Assembly (NCBI RefSeq): GCF_001467535.1
Contig: NZ_LNZC01000004.1
Location: 1 to 64,000, forward strand
Source of the DNA: Legionella worsleiensis
GTDB taxonomy: Bacteria > Pseudomonadota > Gammaproteobacteria > Legionellales > Legionellaceae
Length of the DNA: 64,000 nucleotides
Direction: 5' to 3'
The position numbers and the translations under genes are program-made. Below are positions 46,239 through 54,672 of this stretch, piece after piece. Under the pieces are notes generated by a model. That model was not told the DNA's origin and did no database searches. It was given only the letters and a program-made list of their open reading frames with translations. Within the stretch, counting starts at the first letter, position 1; every line of letters starts with the position of its first letter.

Positions 46239-46664
46239 ATGAAGAAAACCATTTTTGATGATATTGATAATTTAGAAAAAGAAGCCGTTCTTTTTGGTCT
46301 AAAATGGGAAACCAAAGCCCAAATTATGGAACAAATTCGCAATGAGTGCCTGGAAATAGAAGAACATCTGGAATCAAAAGACAACAGAACAGCCTTGCAA
46401 GATGAAATAGGTGATCTACTGCATGCGGCCTTTTCTTTATGCACTTATTGCAACTTTGATACTGAGCTTACCCTCCGAAAAAGCCTGGATAAATTTGAAC
46501 ATCGTTTAAACGCTATGAAGGCCATTGCGAAAGAGCAAGGGTTAGAAAATCTACAAGGCAAATCATTTGATGAATTGATGCGCTATTGGAAATTGGCAAA
46601 ACAAAGAACCTTAATTCCAGAAACCGCAAGTGTAAGTGGTACCAAAAAAACGCTCCAGCCATGA
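46239..46664 (+). CDS. MazG-like nucleotide pyrophosphohydrolase
   Basis: The 141-residue protein is an all-alpha NTP-pyrophosphatase. The Mg-binding helix reads IRNECLEIEEHLE and is followed by LQDEIGDLLHAAFSL, the classic EExxE...ExxD arrangement. Single-domain MazG proteins hydrolyse NTPs to NMP and pyrophosphate and may clean the nucleotide pool or moderate alarmones. It corresponds to one MazG domain. It is followed in the same frame, 21 bases after its stop, by a small zinc-ribbon ORF. Confidence 0.88.
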   Translation: MKKTIFDDIDNLEKEAVLFGLKWETKAQIMEQIRNECLEIEEHLESKDNRTALQDEIGDLLHAAFSLCTYCNFDTELTLRKSLDKFEHRLNAMKAIAKEQGLENLQGKSFDELMRYWKLAKQRTLIPETASVSGTKKTLQP

Positions 46665-46685
46665 GAAAAGATCCAACAAAAAGAG

Positions 46686-46835
46686 TTGATTTTAAATAAT
46701 GTCTGGTGTGGTCAATGCAGAGATGTATGCAGAATGAACCATCCAGTTGCCATAGAAAATGGCAACACAATTTCTCTTGCAGGCGAATGTGCACTATGCG
46801 GAGCAAAGGTTGCCAGGTATCTGGAAGAAGCATAA
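46686..46835 (+). CDS. Small zinc-ribbon ORF after mazG
   Basis: This 49-codon ORF starts at TTG with AAAGAG in front and reads through VWCGQCRDVCR, MNHPVAIENGN and ECALCGAKVARYLEEA. Two CxxC pairs spaced about 28 residues apart form a plausible zinc ribbon. It is in the same frame as the MazG gene, so the two may once have been one longer protein or are translationally linked. The start codon is uncertain. Confidence 0.55.
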   Translation: MILNNVWCGQCRDVCRMNHPVAIENGNTISLAGECALCGAKVARYLEEA

Positions 46836-47161
46836 AAAATAATTATGCGGATCTTAGTAATATACCGTTTGCGAGGAACCAAACTTAAAAAACATTCTTA
46901 TTCATTTAATTGTTAATGTATTTGTAAATTAAACCCATGTCCCAGTTTAACAAGGATCTTTGGTGGCCAGGAATGATTTTAACGATTGAGGCGGCGTCCA
47001 TAACATTTACTATCTAATTGATTGATAATAAATAATTATTTGAATGTGATTTTTGAAAAAGCCCTCAAATAGGCACCTGTTTGTGGAGTGTTACCCTTGG
47101 AATTGAACCAAATTCCACATTTCCACAAAAGCAAAACTCAATACAGACTCCTCATGGTATC
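46836..47161. other. Intergenic region, no gene seen
   Basis: About 325 AT-rich bases lie between the zinc-ribbon ORF and the convergent CoiA-like gene. I see no ORF, strong hairpin or repeat here. Confidence 0.5.
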
Positions 47162-48052
47162 TTATTTCGGATAGAGCATTTCAGCAACCAAACAACATAT
47201 AAGTCTGTGATCCTCAACATGAAAAATTGATGGATCAATACTATCCTGTTTTCCAATAAAAAATAACCATCCTTTCTGCTTGTCTCCACGTTTATCGGCT
47301 TCTATAGCTTCTAATCTGGCAATTTCTATTTCTTTAGTAACATAGTTTCGTTTTGCTGTTCCCCAGTCTTTCCAATTGATTCTGACTTTGTAAGAGCAGC
47401 TAAACCCTTTTTCTCCCCATTCACCAGCATTCAATTGAATATCTAAATGATCACTGTCTACAACCAGGGCTTTCCAACTAATAGGCGCATAAAAAATTTT
47501 TAGTTGTGGGTAAAGTATAATTTGATTTCTTTTAAGAGACCAAAAAACATATTGATAAGTATTACTCGAAATCCCCGGCACAGTTAAAGGAAGATCACGA
47601 TCAAAGGGAAAATTGATAAATACACGGCAAATTTGTCGTATAGTTGATACAGTTCGACAATGGTCGTTATTCTCTGTATTGATTAGCTTAAATTGAATTG
47701 ATTGAGATTCACTTATATGAGATGAACCCTTACAAATAGCAGCGACTACAGGGCGCTTGTCATGCAACACCAGTTTTCTTGGAAAATTGCCAGGGAAACC
47801 ATCTTGAGTGGTAATACGCTCTTTTCTTGCTCGCTTAACTAACTCAATTTCACCATCAACATCACAATCAATTTTATGTCCTTGTTTTGCACTAAAATAA
47901 GGACGCTTTTTATTTTGTGGATGATATGAACAAGGAGTAACTATTGCATTACAACCTCTGCAAATATAATTATTAGCATTGATAGGCGATAGAAGCCATA
48001 ACTGTTCAGCTTCAATGATTTTACCAGTAGATATATCGCGCGCAGAGTCCAT
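47162..48052 (-). CDS. CoiA-like zinc-finger hypothetical protein
   Basis: The 296-residue protein has an N-terminal Cys/His cluster of the type found in competence protein CoiA and related nuclease-associated domains: YICRGCNAIVTPCSYHP, then RPYFSAKQGHKIDC, within residues 30-65. The remaining 230 residues contain mostly beta segments and no catalytic motif I can name. It is divergent from the HTH-ImmA regulator, with 148 bases between them, and lies in an accessory block, so an involvement in foreign-DNA processing or defence is possible but unproven. Confidence 0.6.
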   Translation of the reverse strand: MDSARDISTGKIIEAEQLWLLSPINANNYICRGCNAIVTPCSYHPQNKKRPYFSAKQGHKIDCDVDGEIELVKRARKERITTQDGFPGNFPRKLVLHDKRPVVAAICKGSSHISESQSIQFKLINTENNDHCRTVSTIRQICRVFINFPFDRDLPLTVPGISSNTYQYVFWSLKRNQIILYPQLKIFYAPISWKALVVDSDHLDIQLNAGEWGEKGFSCSYKVRINWKDWGTAKRNYVTKEIEIARLEAIEADKRGDKQKGWLFFIGKQDSIDPSIFHVEDHRLICCLVAEMLYPK

Positions 48053-48147
48053 ATATTTCTTCTTATTATTACTATTATCAGCATCTTAAAATGTTCTTCT
48101 GTTTGCGAACAACGAACACCTGTGGTGAATATATCAAATAAATTTAA

Positions 48148-48186
48148 AGTTTACAAAAATATGGTATATAATTATAAATGTAAACT
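48148..48186. promoter_or_regulatory. Promoter and inverted-repeat operator of the HTH-ImmA gene
   Basis: A perfect inverted repeat AGTTTACA (48148-48155) and TGTAAACT (48179-48186) overlaps a promoter with -35 TTTACA (48150), a 17-bp spacer and -10 TATAAA (48173-48178). This layout fits autorepression by the XRE domain of the downstream protein. Confidence 0.65.
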
Positions 48187-48200
48187 ATGAGGATTGATCA

Positions 48201-49265
48201 ATGTTAGGTAATCGAATTCAAAGAGCGCGAAAAGCATCAGGCTTGTCTCTGCGTAATTTGGGAGAGCAAATTGCGCTGAGCCATGCTGCTGTTAAAAAAT
48301 ATGAAGATAATGAGGTGACTCCTTCTTCAGATGTTCTTATCAAGCTGGCGAAGGCGCTTCACGTCAAAGTGGAGTATTTTTTTAGACCAGAGCGTTTTAC
48401 TTTGAAAAACATCCAATACCGGAAGCACGCTGATATGCCCGCACACCAACTGGAAGAGATCAGTGCAATAGTATTAGATCAAATTGAACGCCGTGTTGAA
48501 CTTGAAGGTTTATTCCCAACCCCACCAGTGCAACCATTTTCAATTAAGAACTTGCCTAAGATAATCAATCATTTTGATGACATTGAAAAGTTAGCAGACC
48601 AGATCCGCAGAAAATGGAATTTAGGCTCTGATCCTATTCCTGATTTAATCGATATATTTGAAGAGAATGGTATAAAAGTATTCCAACTTGACAATGAGCA
48701 ATATCCAAAAATTGATGGACTTTATGTAAAGGTCAATGAAATTCCTATTTTCGTTGTTAGTAATCAAAGCCCTGGTGATCGGCAACGATTTACCTTAGCG
48801 CATGAACTAGGTCACCTTCTCTTAGATAGTCGTCTTGGGGATAATTTGGATATTGAGAGTTGCTGCAATAGATTTGCAGGTGCATTCCTGTTACCAAGAC
48901 AGTCTCTTATAAACGTTTTAGGAGTACACCGTAATTCTATTGAACCACGTGAGCTAAGTTTGCTGAAGCAAGAATTTGGGATTAGTATGACCAGTATTCT
49001 GCACCGCGCGGAAGAAACTGGAATTATCTCTAATAATATTTATCGTCAAATACGTGCGGAATTTAATGATCGTGGATGGTCTAAAAAAGAACCAGGTGAA
49101 CAATACCCTAAAGAAATAGCTCACATTTTTGAACAAATGATTTTTCATGCTATTGCTGAACAATATATTGGTGAATCTAAAGCCGCTGAACTAATGAATC
49201 TGCCGCTCGAATCATTTAGATCTTTGCGTGCTATGGAGAGCCAAGATGTTGCTTGTTATAAGTGA
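48201..49265 (+). CDS. XRE-HTH and ImmA/IrrE metallopeptidase fusion
   Basis: The 354-residue protein combines an N-terminal Cro/C1-type HTH (IQRARKASGLSLRNLGEQI, then YEDNEVTPSSDVLIKLAKAL) with an ImmA/IrrE-family peptidase carrying FTLAHELGHLLLD, the HExxH zinc site, at about residue 195. A helical C-terminal domain follows. Such fusions repress their own operon and can be inactivated or act by proteolysis, and they are commonly coupled to a toxin gene. Here the stop overlaps the PIN-domain gene. It is probably the antitoxin of the pair. Confidence 0.88.
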   Translation: MLGNRIQRARKASGLSLRNLGEQIALSHAAVKKYEDNEVTPSSDVLIKLAKALHVKVEYFFRPERFTLKNIQYRKHADMPAHQLEEISAIVLDQIERRVELEGLFPTPPVQPFSIKNLPKIINHFDDIEKLADQIRRKWNLGSDPIPDLIDIFEENGIKVFQLDNEQYPKIDGLYVKVNEIPIFVVSNQSPGDRQRFTLAHELGHLLLDSRLGDNLDIESCCNRFAGAFLLPRQSLINVLGVHRNSIEPRELSLLKQEFGISMTSILHRAEETGIISNNIYRQIRAEFNDRGWSKKEPGEQYPKEIAHIFEQMIFHAIAEQYIGESKAAELMNLPLESFRSLRAMESQDVACYK

Positions 49266-49728
49266 TGCATGTGTATTAATTGATATTGAATGTGGCGATT
49301 TAACGAACTTAATGTTTAGCTTGTCATACCAATTTGCAGTACCCGATACCTTATTTGCTGAAGAGCTAGAGGAAAGACATGCTCACCTATCGCAGCTTGG
49401 ATTAATATGTAAAACAATGAGTGGTGATTTAGTTGCAGAAGCTTACGGTCTTCATCAAAAATATGTGAGGCCAAGTGTTAACGATATGCTTGCACTAATA
49501 CTTGCTAAACATGAGGGTTGCCAACTGTTAACGGGTGATAAAGCTCTGCGTGATGCAGCCAAAGATTTGAATGTTGAGGTACATGGCACTATATGGCTTG
49601 TTAAACAGATGCTTGCGGACAAGAAAATTACCGTTGAAGTTGCACGAGTTGCTTTTCAGCGAATGAGAGATTCTGGCAGTCGATTACCTTGGAGCGAGGT
49701 GGAGAAGTTATTAACTAACACGCAGTAA
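49246..49728 (+). CDS. PIN-domain protein, probable toxin
   Basis: The 160-residue protein starts MLLVISDACVLIDIE, whose Asp residues open a PIN nuclease site. A further acidic residue lies in FAEELEE, and the C-terminal PIN Asp set is in VNDMLALILAKHEGCQLLTGDKALRDAA. I use 49246, which overlaps the upstream gene by 20 bases; an in-frame alternative start lies at 49228. PIN nucleases degrade RNA in VapC-type toxins. The pairing with an HTH-ImmA protein is a known toxin-antitoxin-like arrangement. Confidence 0.82.
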   Translation: MLLVISDACVLIDIECGDLTNLMFSLSYQFAVPDTLFAEELEERHAHLSQLGLICKTMSGDLVAEAYGLHQKYVRPSVNDMLALILAKHEGCQLLTGDKALRDAAKDLNVEVHGTIWLVKQMLADKKITVEVARVAFQRMRDSGSRLPWSEVEKLLTNTQ

Positions 49729-49750
49729 TGATTTTGCTCTCAAGAAAATA

Positions 49751-50748
49751 GAGGGTCAGATCTTGCCCTTTGCCTCTCGCATATAATGTTGTTTTATAAT
49801 TCTACTAATTCTTGAATAATGAAGCCCAAAATGTTTTCCAATTTCCTTCATAGAATACAATCCACTTTTATATAAACTATATATTGCCTCATCTCGATTG
49901 TCTGGCATTCGTTCATATTCTTCAATTGCAATGCCTTTAATTAAATCAGGTAAATGAGTCCTGGAAATATCTGTAAAATCAATTGTAGGCTTAACATAGC
50001 TCACTGCCCTGGAAATAAACTCATCCGAACCAAGATATATTTGATGCTTTAGATCAAGCAACGGACTTTTCTTACTTAAACCAGCATCAACGAATTGTTC
50101 ATAGTTTATTAATGCCTCTGATTTAATAGAACCAAATGATGATAAAAGCCAATCAACAGTCAGCCATGATGGAACTGATGCTCTACCACTTGTTGCTAAA
50201 TAACTACTCCAATGCCACTCACCTGCCTTTTCAACCATCTTTGCTCTAACAGGATTTAATACTAGGTAACGTGACAACTCCAATAGACAACTGTCTTTCT
50301 CAACCAGTATAGATTTATAGCGACCTTGCAGGACATGCCCAATACGCTTGTGTGATGTATTAAATTTCTGAGTGGATACACCGTTTTGGTAACGCATTCC
50401 TTTTGAAAGATTACCGAGCGGAGTTTCAATCAGTAAATGGTAATGATTTGTCATTAGACAATACGAATGGCATAACCACTGGTATTTTAAACAAACATCA
50501 CCCAAAATAGATAAAAAATTTTCTCTGTCTTCATCTGATAAATAGATCGCCTCTTTTCTATTTCCTCGACTGGTGATGTGATAGAGCCCACCAGCAAACT
50601 CAATGCGCAAAGGTCTTGCCATCGCTAATCCTGGACTTGCTTGATTCCTTTTGAAAGAAAATTAATGCACTGGGAAATAATTATCAAGAGTTAATTCCAA
50701 GCTTGATGACATTTATGGATTAAGGCAAAAAGCAAGATCTGACCCCTC
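49751..50748. mobile_element. RAYT transposable unit with inverted ends
   Basis: GAGGGTCAGATCTTGC (49751-) is matched inverted by GCAAGATCTGACCCCTC (ending 50748), with further similarity inwards (CCTTTGCC against TTTTTGCC). The two ends enclose the transposase gene. No target duplication was identified. Confidence 0.75.
49756..50622 (-). CDS. REP-associated tyrosine transposase (Y1, IS200/IS605 superfamily)
   Basis: The 288-residue protein has the RAYT/TnpA-REP pattern. ARPLRIEFAGGLYHITSRGN at the start is followed by the HUH pair in CLMTNHYHLLIETP, then LSRYLVLNPVRAKMV, with the nucleophilic Tyr expected in that segment, and GEWHWSSYLA. The C-terminus carries a helix-turn-helix (IGKHFGLHYSRISRIIKQHY). 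Such enzymes handle short hairpin repeats. Hairpin elements with matching geometry occur elsewhere in the window, though a direct link is only inferred. Confidence 0.9.
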   Translation of the reverse strand: MARPLRIEFAGGLYHITSRGNRKEAIYLSDEDRENFLSILGDVCLKYQWLCHSYCLMTNHYHLLIETPLGNLSKGMRYQNGVSTQKFNTSHKRIGHVLQGRYKSILVEKDSCLLELSRYLVLNPVRAKMVEKAGEWHWSSYLATSGRASVPSWLTVDWLLSSFGSIKSEALINYEQFVDAGLSKKSPLLDLKHQIYLGSDEFISRAVSYVKPTIDFTDISRTHLPDLIKGIAIEEYERMPDNRDEAIYSLYKSGLYSMKEIGKHFGLHYSRISRIIKQHYMREAKGKI

Positions 50749-50914
50749 GGTGTGGTTAATTGTCCCTTAGTTTACAAATTGGTGCCATTATAAATTTTTT
50801 TATTAATTAAAGAAAGCGGCATTTCCTTTATTAAGGATATTGCTTAATAAAGATCTTTACGTTAAATTAATTGTTAATTAAATGAACCTCTATTTATTTT
50901 ATTAATGGACAAAG

Positions 50915-52087
50915 ATGACTGCATATATTGAGAGAGTGGGTGAACAGATTCAAAGTTCAGTAGCGGGAGAAATTTACGCAGCATATGTACCAAAACCGCT
51001 TTCCCCTTATCCACCGATTGAAATGGATAAAATATATCCGCTCCTTGATCAAGCAAATATCGCCCTAGGTCGATTAGATGGTTTAAGTATTATTTTACCC
51101 GATCCATCATTATTTCTATACATGTACATAAGAAAGGAAGCTGTTTTATCCTCTCAAATAGAGGGAACTCAGTCATCTTTATCAGATTTATTATTATATG
51201 AAAATCAGGAAGTTTCTGGTGTACCTAATCAAGATGTTATAGAGGTTTCTAATTATGTAGCAGCAATGGAGCATGGCCTAGAGCGTATCAAAGGGGGATT
51301 CCCTCTTTCATTAAGACTGATTCGTGAAATGCATGAAATGTTATTAAGCCGAGGCCGTGGCAGCTCTAAACAACCTGGTGAATTTCGTTGCTCACAAAAT
51401 TGGATTGGTGGCACACGACCTGGTAATGCTAAATTTGTTCCCCCTCCTCCAGAAAGATTAATGGAGACTTTAGACTCTCTGGAAAAATTCCTACACGATG
51501 AGACAATTAAATTACCCACCTTAATTAAAGCTGCTCTTGCACATCATCAATTTGAAACTATCCATCCCTTTTTAGACGGGAATGGCCGTTTAGGACGGCT
51601 GCTCATAACCTTTATTTTATGTGTAGATGGAATAATGGCTCAACCGATGCTGTATTTAAGTCTCTACTTTAAAGCTAACCGCCAACATTATTACGAGCAT
51701 CTACAGCTTGTCAGGGATTCAGGAGACTGGGAAGAATGGTTGCAATTTTTCCTTAAGGGCGTAATCGAAACGGCAAATCAGGCTGTCACTACAGCTCAAT
51801 CAATTCTTAGGCTTTTTAAAGAAGATAGACTGCATATAGAATCTGCGGGGAAATCATCTGCATCAATGTTAGTTGTGCATTATTATTTGCAGAGACATCC
51901 TACAGCTAATAGCAAAAGGATTGTAGAAAATTGTAATCTTTCATTACCAACAGCCAATAGCTCTCTAAAACAATTAGTCACGCTTGGCATAGTAAAAGAG
52001 AGCACTGGCAAGGCTCGAAATAAAATCTATGTGTATCAAAAATACCTTGATATCTTAAGTGAAGGTGCGACCCCTTTACCCGTTTAA
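50915..52087 (+). CDS. Fic-domain AMP transferase with winged helix
   Basis: The 390-residue protein has a Fic_N region, the catalytic loop IHPFLDGNGRLGRLL (full HxFxDGNGRxxR) at about residue 215, and a C-terminal winged-helix (NSKRIVENCNLSLPTANSSLKQL). An N-terminal inhibitory motif, SSQIEG, matches (S/T)xxxE(G/N), as in class II Fic proteins, so it should be auto-inhibited. Fic enzymes attach AMP to Tyr or Thr of target proteins. The target is unknown. No separate antitoxin gene is next to it. Confidence 0.9.
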   Translation: MTAYIERVGEQIQSSVAGEIYAAYVPKPLSPYPPIEMDKIYPLLDQANIALGRLDGLSIILPDPSLFLYMYIRKEAVLSSQIEGTQSSLSDLLLYENQEVSGVPNQDVIEVSNYVAAMEHGLERIKGGFPLSLRLIREMHEMLLSRGRGSSKQPGEFRCSQNWIGGTRPGNAKFVPPPPERLMETLDSLEKFLHDETIKLPTLIKAALAHHQFETIHPFLDGNGRLGRLLITFILCVDGIMAQPMLYLSLYFKANRQHYYEHLQLVRDSGDWEEWLQFFLKGVIETANQAVTTAQSILRLFKEDRLHIESAGKSSASMLVVHYYLQRHPTANSKRIVENCNLSLPTANSSLKQLVTLGIVKESTGKARNKIYVYQKYLDILSEGATPLPV

Positions 52088-52277
52088 ATTCTCTAGCAAG
52101 CGAATCCTGGTTGCTTGCAACCAGGATTTGTCCAAATTATCTTTGGTTGAATCGGGGCAAACATTCCCAGACCCATAAGGTTTTTTATTAGGCTACGCTC
52201 GCTGATTAAAAAAGTAATACCGGTCTGGTAGTTATGGTTAACAATATTTGAAAGATTTAAAAACGCAGGTAGAAGAT

Positions 52278-52760
52278 ATGAACACAATAGTATCAATTGA
52301 AAAAGTCATTAAGAAAATTCCAAGAGGAAGGATTTTTTTTGTGGACTCAATTTATAAGAAGTATCCAATTAAGCTTGTGCAACGTGTTTTATTGCGGTTA
52401 GTAAAAAACAATGAAGTGGGTACTATATGTCGTGGTATATATTTTAGACCAGAAAAAAATCGCTTTCTGACCGATCGTCCAATTCCGCCAAGTACAGACA
52501 AAATCATAAAAGCTGTGTCTAAGAAAACAGGTGAAACAATAACGGTTCATCCTGCTGTAGCTCTGAATCAGATTGGTCTTAGTACGCAAATCCCTGTTCG
52601 CAAAATTTACTATACGACTGGTCGCTCACGTTATATCAAGATTAATAGTGAAAATAGAATTAAACTTGTGCATGTAAGTCCTAGAAAAATAGTCATGCCA
52701 AATACAGTAACATGTCATGTGGTTACTGCCTTGTGGCATGAGGGTAAGGAATATTGTTGA
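52278..52760 (+). CDS. DUF6088/AbiEi-like orphan antitoxin protein
   Basis: The 160-residue protein starts MNTIVSIEKVIKKIPRGRIF and contains LRLVKNNEVGTICRGIYFRP, the wing of an AbiEi-like winged helix, then ETITVHPAVALNQIGLSTQ. This is the pattern of DUF6088/type IV antitoxins that normally precede an AbiEii nucleotidyltransferase toxin gene. Here no toxin gene follows, and the ORF ends early after ALWHEGKEYC, so it may be 3'-truncated. GTAGAAGAT precedes the ATG. Confidence 0.72.
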   Translation: MNTIVSIEKVIKKIPRGRIFFVDSIYKKYPIKLVQRVLLRLVKNNEVGTICRGIYFRPEKNRFLTDRPIPPSTDKIIKAVSKKTGETITVHPAVALNQIGLSTQIPVRKIYYTTGRSRYIKINSENRIKLVHVSPRKIVMPNTVTCHVVTALWHEGKEYC

Positions 52761-52920
52761 TTTCCTCAAAAAGGGAGAAACTCTCCCAGAGGATTACCGA
52801 TTTCGCTTATTCAATTCTTGCCATAAATCCGAATTAATTTGGCCAGGTAAAAATAACAACATCTGTAAAGCAGAATTGCCAATTTAAGACGTCATTAGTT
52901 ACTGACAAAGTAAACCAATT

Positions 52921-53232
52921 TTAAATACTACCTGCTTTCTCGATAACAAGTATTCTCGCAATCCCTTGTGGATGAGCTACGTGCTCGCACCCTTCTTTCA
53001 AATAACATATATCTCCGACCTTTAATTCTTTTTGATTTTCTATCCCCCCCTCAAGGTAGTGCATAATTACGTGCCCTTCCAGAACGACAAAAACTTCATC
53101 TCCATCATTTTTATGCCAAACGTATGGTTGATCTGTCCAATGCAGTCTAATGGTCGCACCAGATATTTGAGCAATATCCAGTGCCTGCCAAGCAAAATCG
53201 CCAGTAAATAATGATGATTTGATTATTTGCAT
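52921..53232 (-). CDS. Cupin-fold protein
   Basis: The 103-residue single-domain cupin has the two cupin motifs VWHKNDGDEVFVVLEGHVIMHY and VGDICYLKEGCEHVAHP. The start at 53232 follows GAGG. The His/Glu set suggests a metal site. The biochemical role of such short cupins is not readable from sequence. It is in the accessory region and on the same strand as the broken gene to its right. Confidence 0.75.
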   Translation of the reverse strand: MQIIKSSLFTGDFAWQALDIAQISGATIRLHWTDQPYVWHKNDGDEVFVVLEGHVIMHYLEGGIENQKELKVGDICYLKEGCEHVAHPQGIARILVIEKAGSI

Positions 53233-53294
53233 AATCCTCAAGTATTCCGATAAAAATTTTTAGTATAATACCGAAATTCAAAATTTTCTCCGGG

Positions 53295-54293
53295 TTATTT
53301 GGTTAGGCAGTGAATTTCGTCACTGAGTTCGACGGCTGGCCTAGGTCTGGTGATCAGTATTTCTGGATTTATATATTCAATATTATATTCAAGTAAGCCG
53401 CCATGACATTCTGGTGTGATCGCTATCACTAGAGGAACGTCTTTTTTGTTAACAGCCTCTAGTTGCATCATGGACGTACCTGTCATTGCGTCACAGAGTA
53501 TATTGAATTTTCCAATTAAGTGTTCAGTTTTCAAAGGAGTAGAATTTGCTAGGATCAAATGATAGTCAACTAGAAGTTTATTGCGTTTCCTTGTAGCTTT
53601 TAATAAACCACCAGCATGATCAGCACAAATCTCTATCGCTAATGATTGAGTTTCACTAAACTGTATTATATTTCTATTGGTACCGGGCTGAAAAAACGTA
53701 CTGCCTTGCACAAATGGAGCACGAACAATTGAGCTATTGGGTAAAGTATATTCAAAAGTAGGAAAGCGCTTATCCACTGTATTCAATATTATTCCCTCTC
53801 TGAATAGATAACAAACATTCCGTACTACAATAATTTTGTCTTCAGAGCTTTTAATTTTAGACCTATCGGGATAAGTAATTAAATTATCTTCTTCAATGGT
53901 ATAAGGTTTCTTGATGTGAGAGTCGTCTTGAAAACGTTGCGCAATTTTTTTCAGCTTAGGTAACACATCTTCATCATGATATTCTTTAGAGAAGGCGTAC
54001 GGAAAAATGATAACAGAATTTGGGTTTAACAGAGTAAATTCTTTTAAACTCTCCTAGATCAATAGATGTTCTTCATAATCAATAACTTGCGAATTGGTAT
54101 CGTCTATTCGAGTGATTGCATTTTCATGACTGACCAAAATGATCCTCGCATTAGGAAATCTTTGTTTTGCTAGGTCGTATTTCTGTTGAAAAATATTCAC
54201 GTATAACTGCATTTTTTCGGTGAACGAAGTAAATTTTGGACTGGTTTCGTCAGAAAGTTTGGAGAAATTAAAACTCAATATAATAGTTTTCAT
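53295..54293 (-). pseudogene. Nitrilase-like gene interrupted by one in-frame amber codon
   Basis: Two open frames, 54293-54054 and 53966-53295, are in the same phase. The 29 codons between them are open and coding-like (ESLKEFTLLNPNSVIIFPYA). Only a TAG at 54054-54056 separates them. The joined product is about 332 residues. RIILVSHENAI, KRFPTFEYTLP and LAIEICADHAGGLL are arranged like the Glu, Lys and Cys regions of carbon-nitrogen hydrolases, but the fit is loose. Either it is a recent pseudogene or the stop is read through. Confidence 0.7.
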
Positions 54294-54462
54294 GCAAGCT
54301 CTAAATCTAAGTAAAGTTAATATGGATATGACTATATTTTAACCAAATTTAGATTTTGTTACAAATTAATTATACACCACAATGGTTTTTTAATTTGAGG
54401 ATTGTATTATAATAGGACAATACTGGCTCTATATATTTGATCTCGAGGCAATATAAGAAGCA

Positions 54463-54528
54463 AGATACTGTCTTTAAAAGCAAGCAACCTTTTAATGAAA
54501 ATTTTGCTTGCTTTTAAAGACAGTATCT
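54463..54528. repeat. Perfect 25-bp inverted repeat
   Basis: AGATACTGTCTTTAAAAGC (54463-) extends to 54487 and is matched exactly by its complement at 54504-54528, with a 16-nt loop. Its right arm overlaps a 24-bp repeat that recurs next to the tmRNA gene. Confidence 0.9.
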
Positions 54529-54539
54529 ACGCTTGCTGA
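54516..54539 (+). repeat. 24-bp repeat, copy B (inverted relative to copy at tmRNA flank)
   Basis: AAAGACAGTATCTACGCTTG and four more bases match the complement of 55728-55751 perfectly. The two copies flank the TipAL regulator gene and terminator in opposite orientation. Confidence 0.9.
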
Positions 54540-54614
54540 GTTTTGTTTTGAAAAAAAATTTTTTAATTAATTTCAACATATTAATTTCCCTTATAAAAAT
54601 AAATAAAAAAAGTG

Positions 54615-54645
54615 TTGACCTTAACGTTACGTCATCTTTTATTGT
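54615..54645 (+). promoter_or_regulatory. MerR-type promoter with 19-bp spacer
   Basis: -35 TTGACC (54615-54620), 19-bp spacer and -10 TATTGT (54640-54645). TGACCTTAACGTTACGTCA (54616-54634) is an imperfect dyad in the spacer. The long spacer and dyad are typical of MerR-family autoregulation. Confidence 0.75.
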
Positions 54646-54672
54646 GTGTTTAGTCAGTTAGAGGAATACCTA

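Larger units (their letters stand above)
54294..54645. other. AT-rich intergenic region with hairpin and MerR promoter
   Basis: The region contains the perfect 25-bp hairpin at 54463-54528, the half-copy of the tmRNA-flank repeat (54516-54539) and the TipAL promoter (54615-54645). No gene was seen. Confidence 0.6.
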
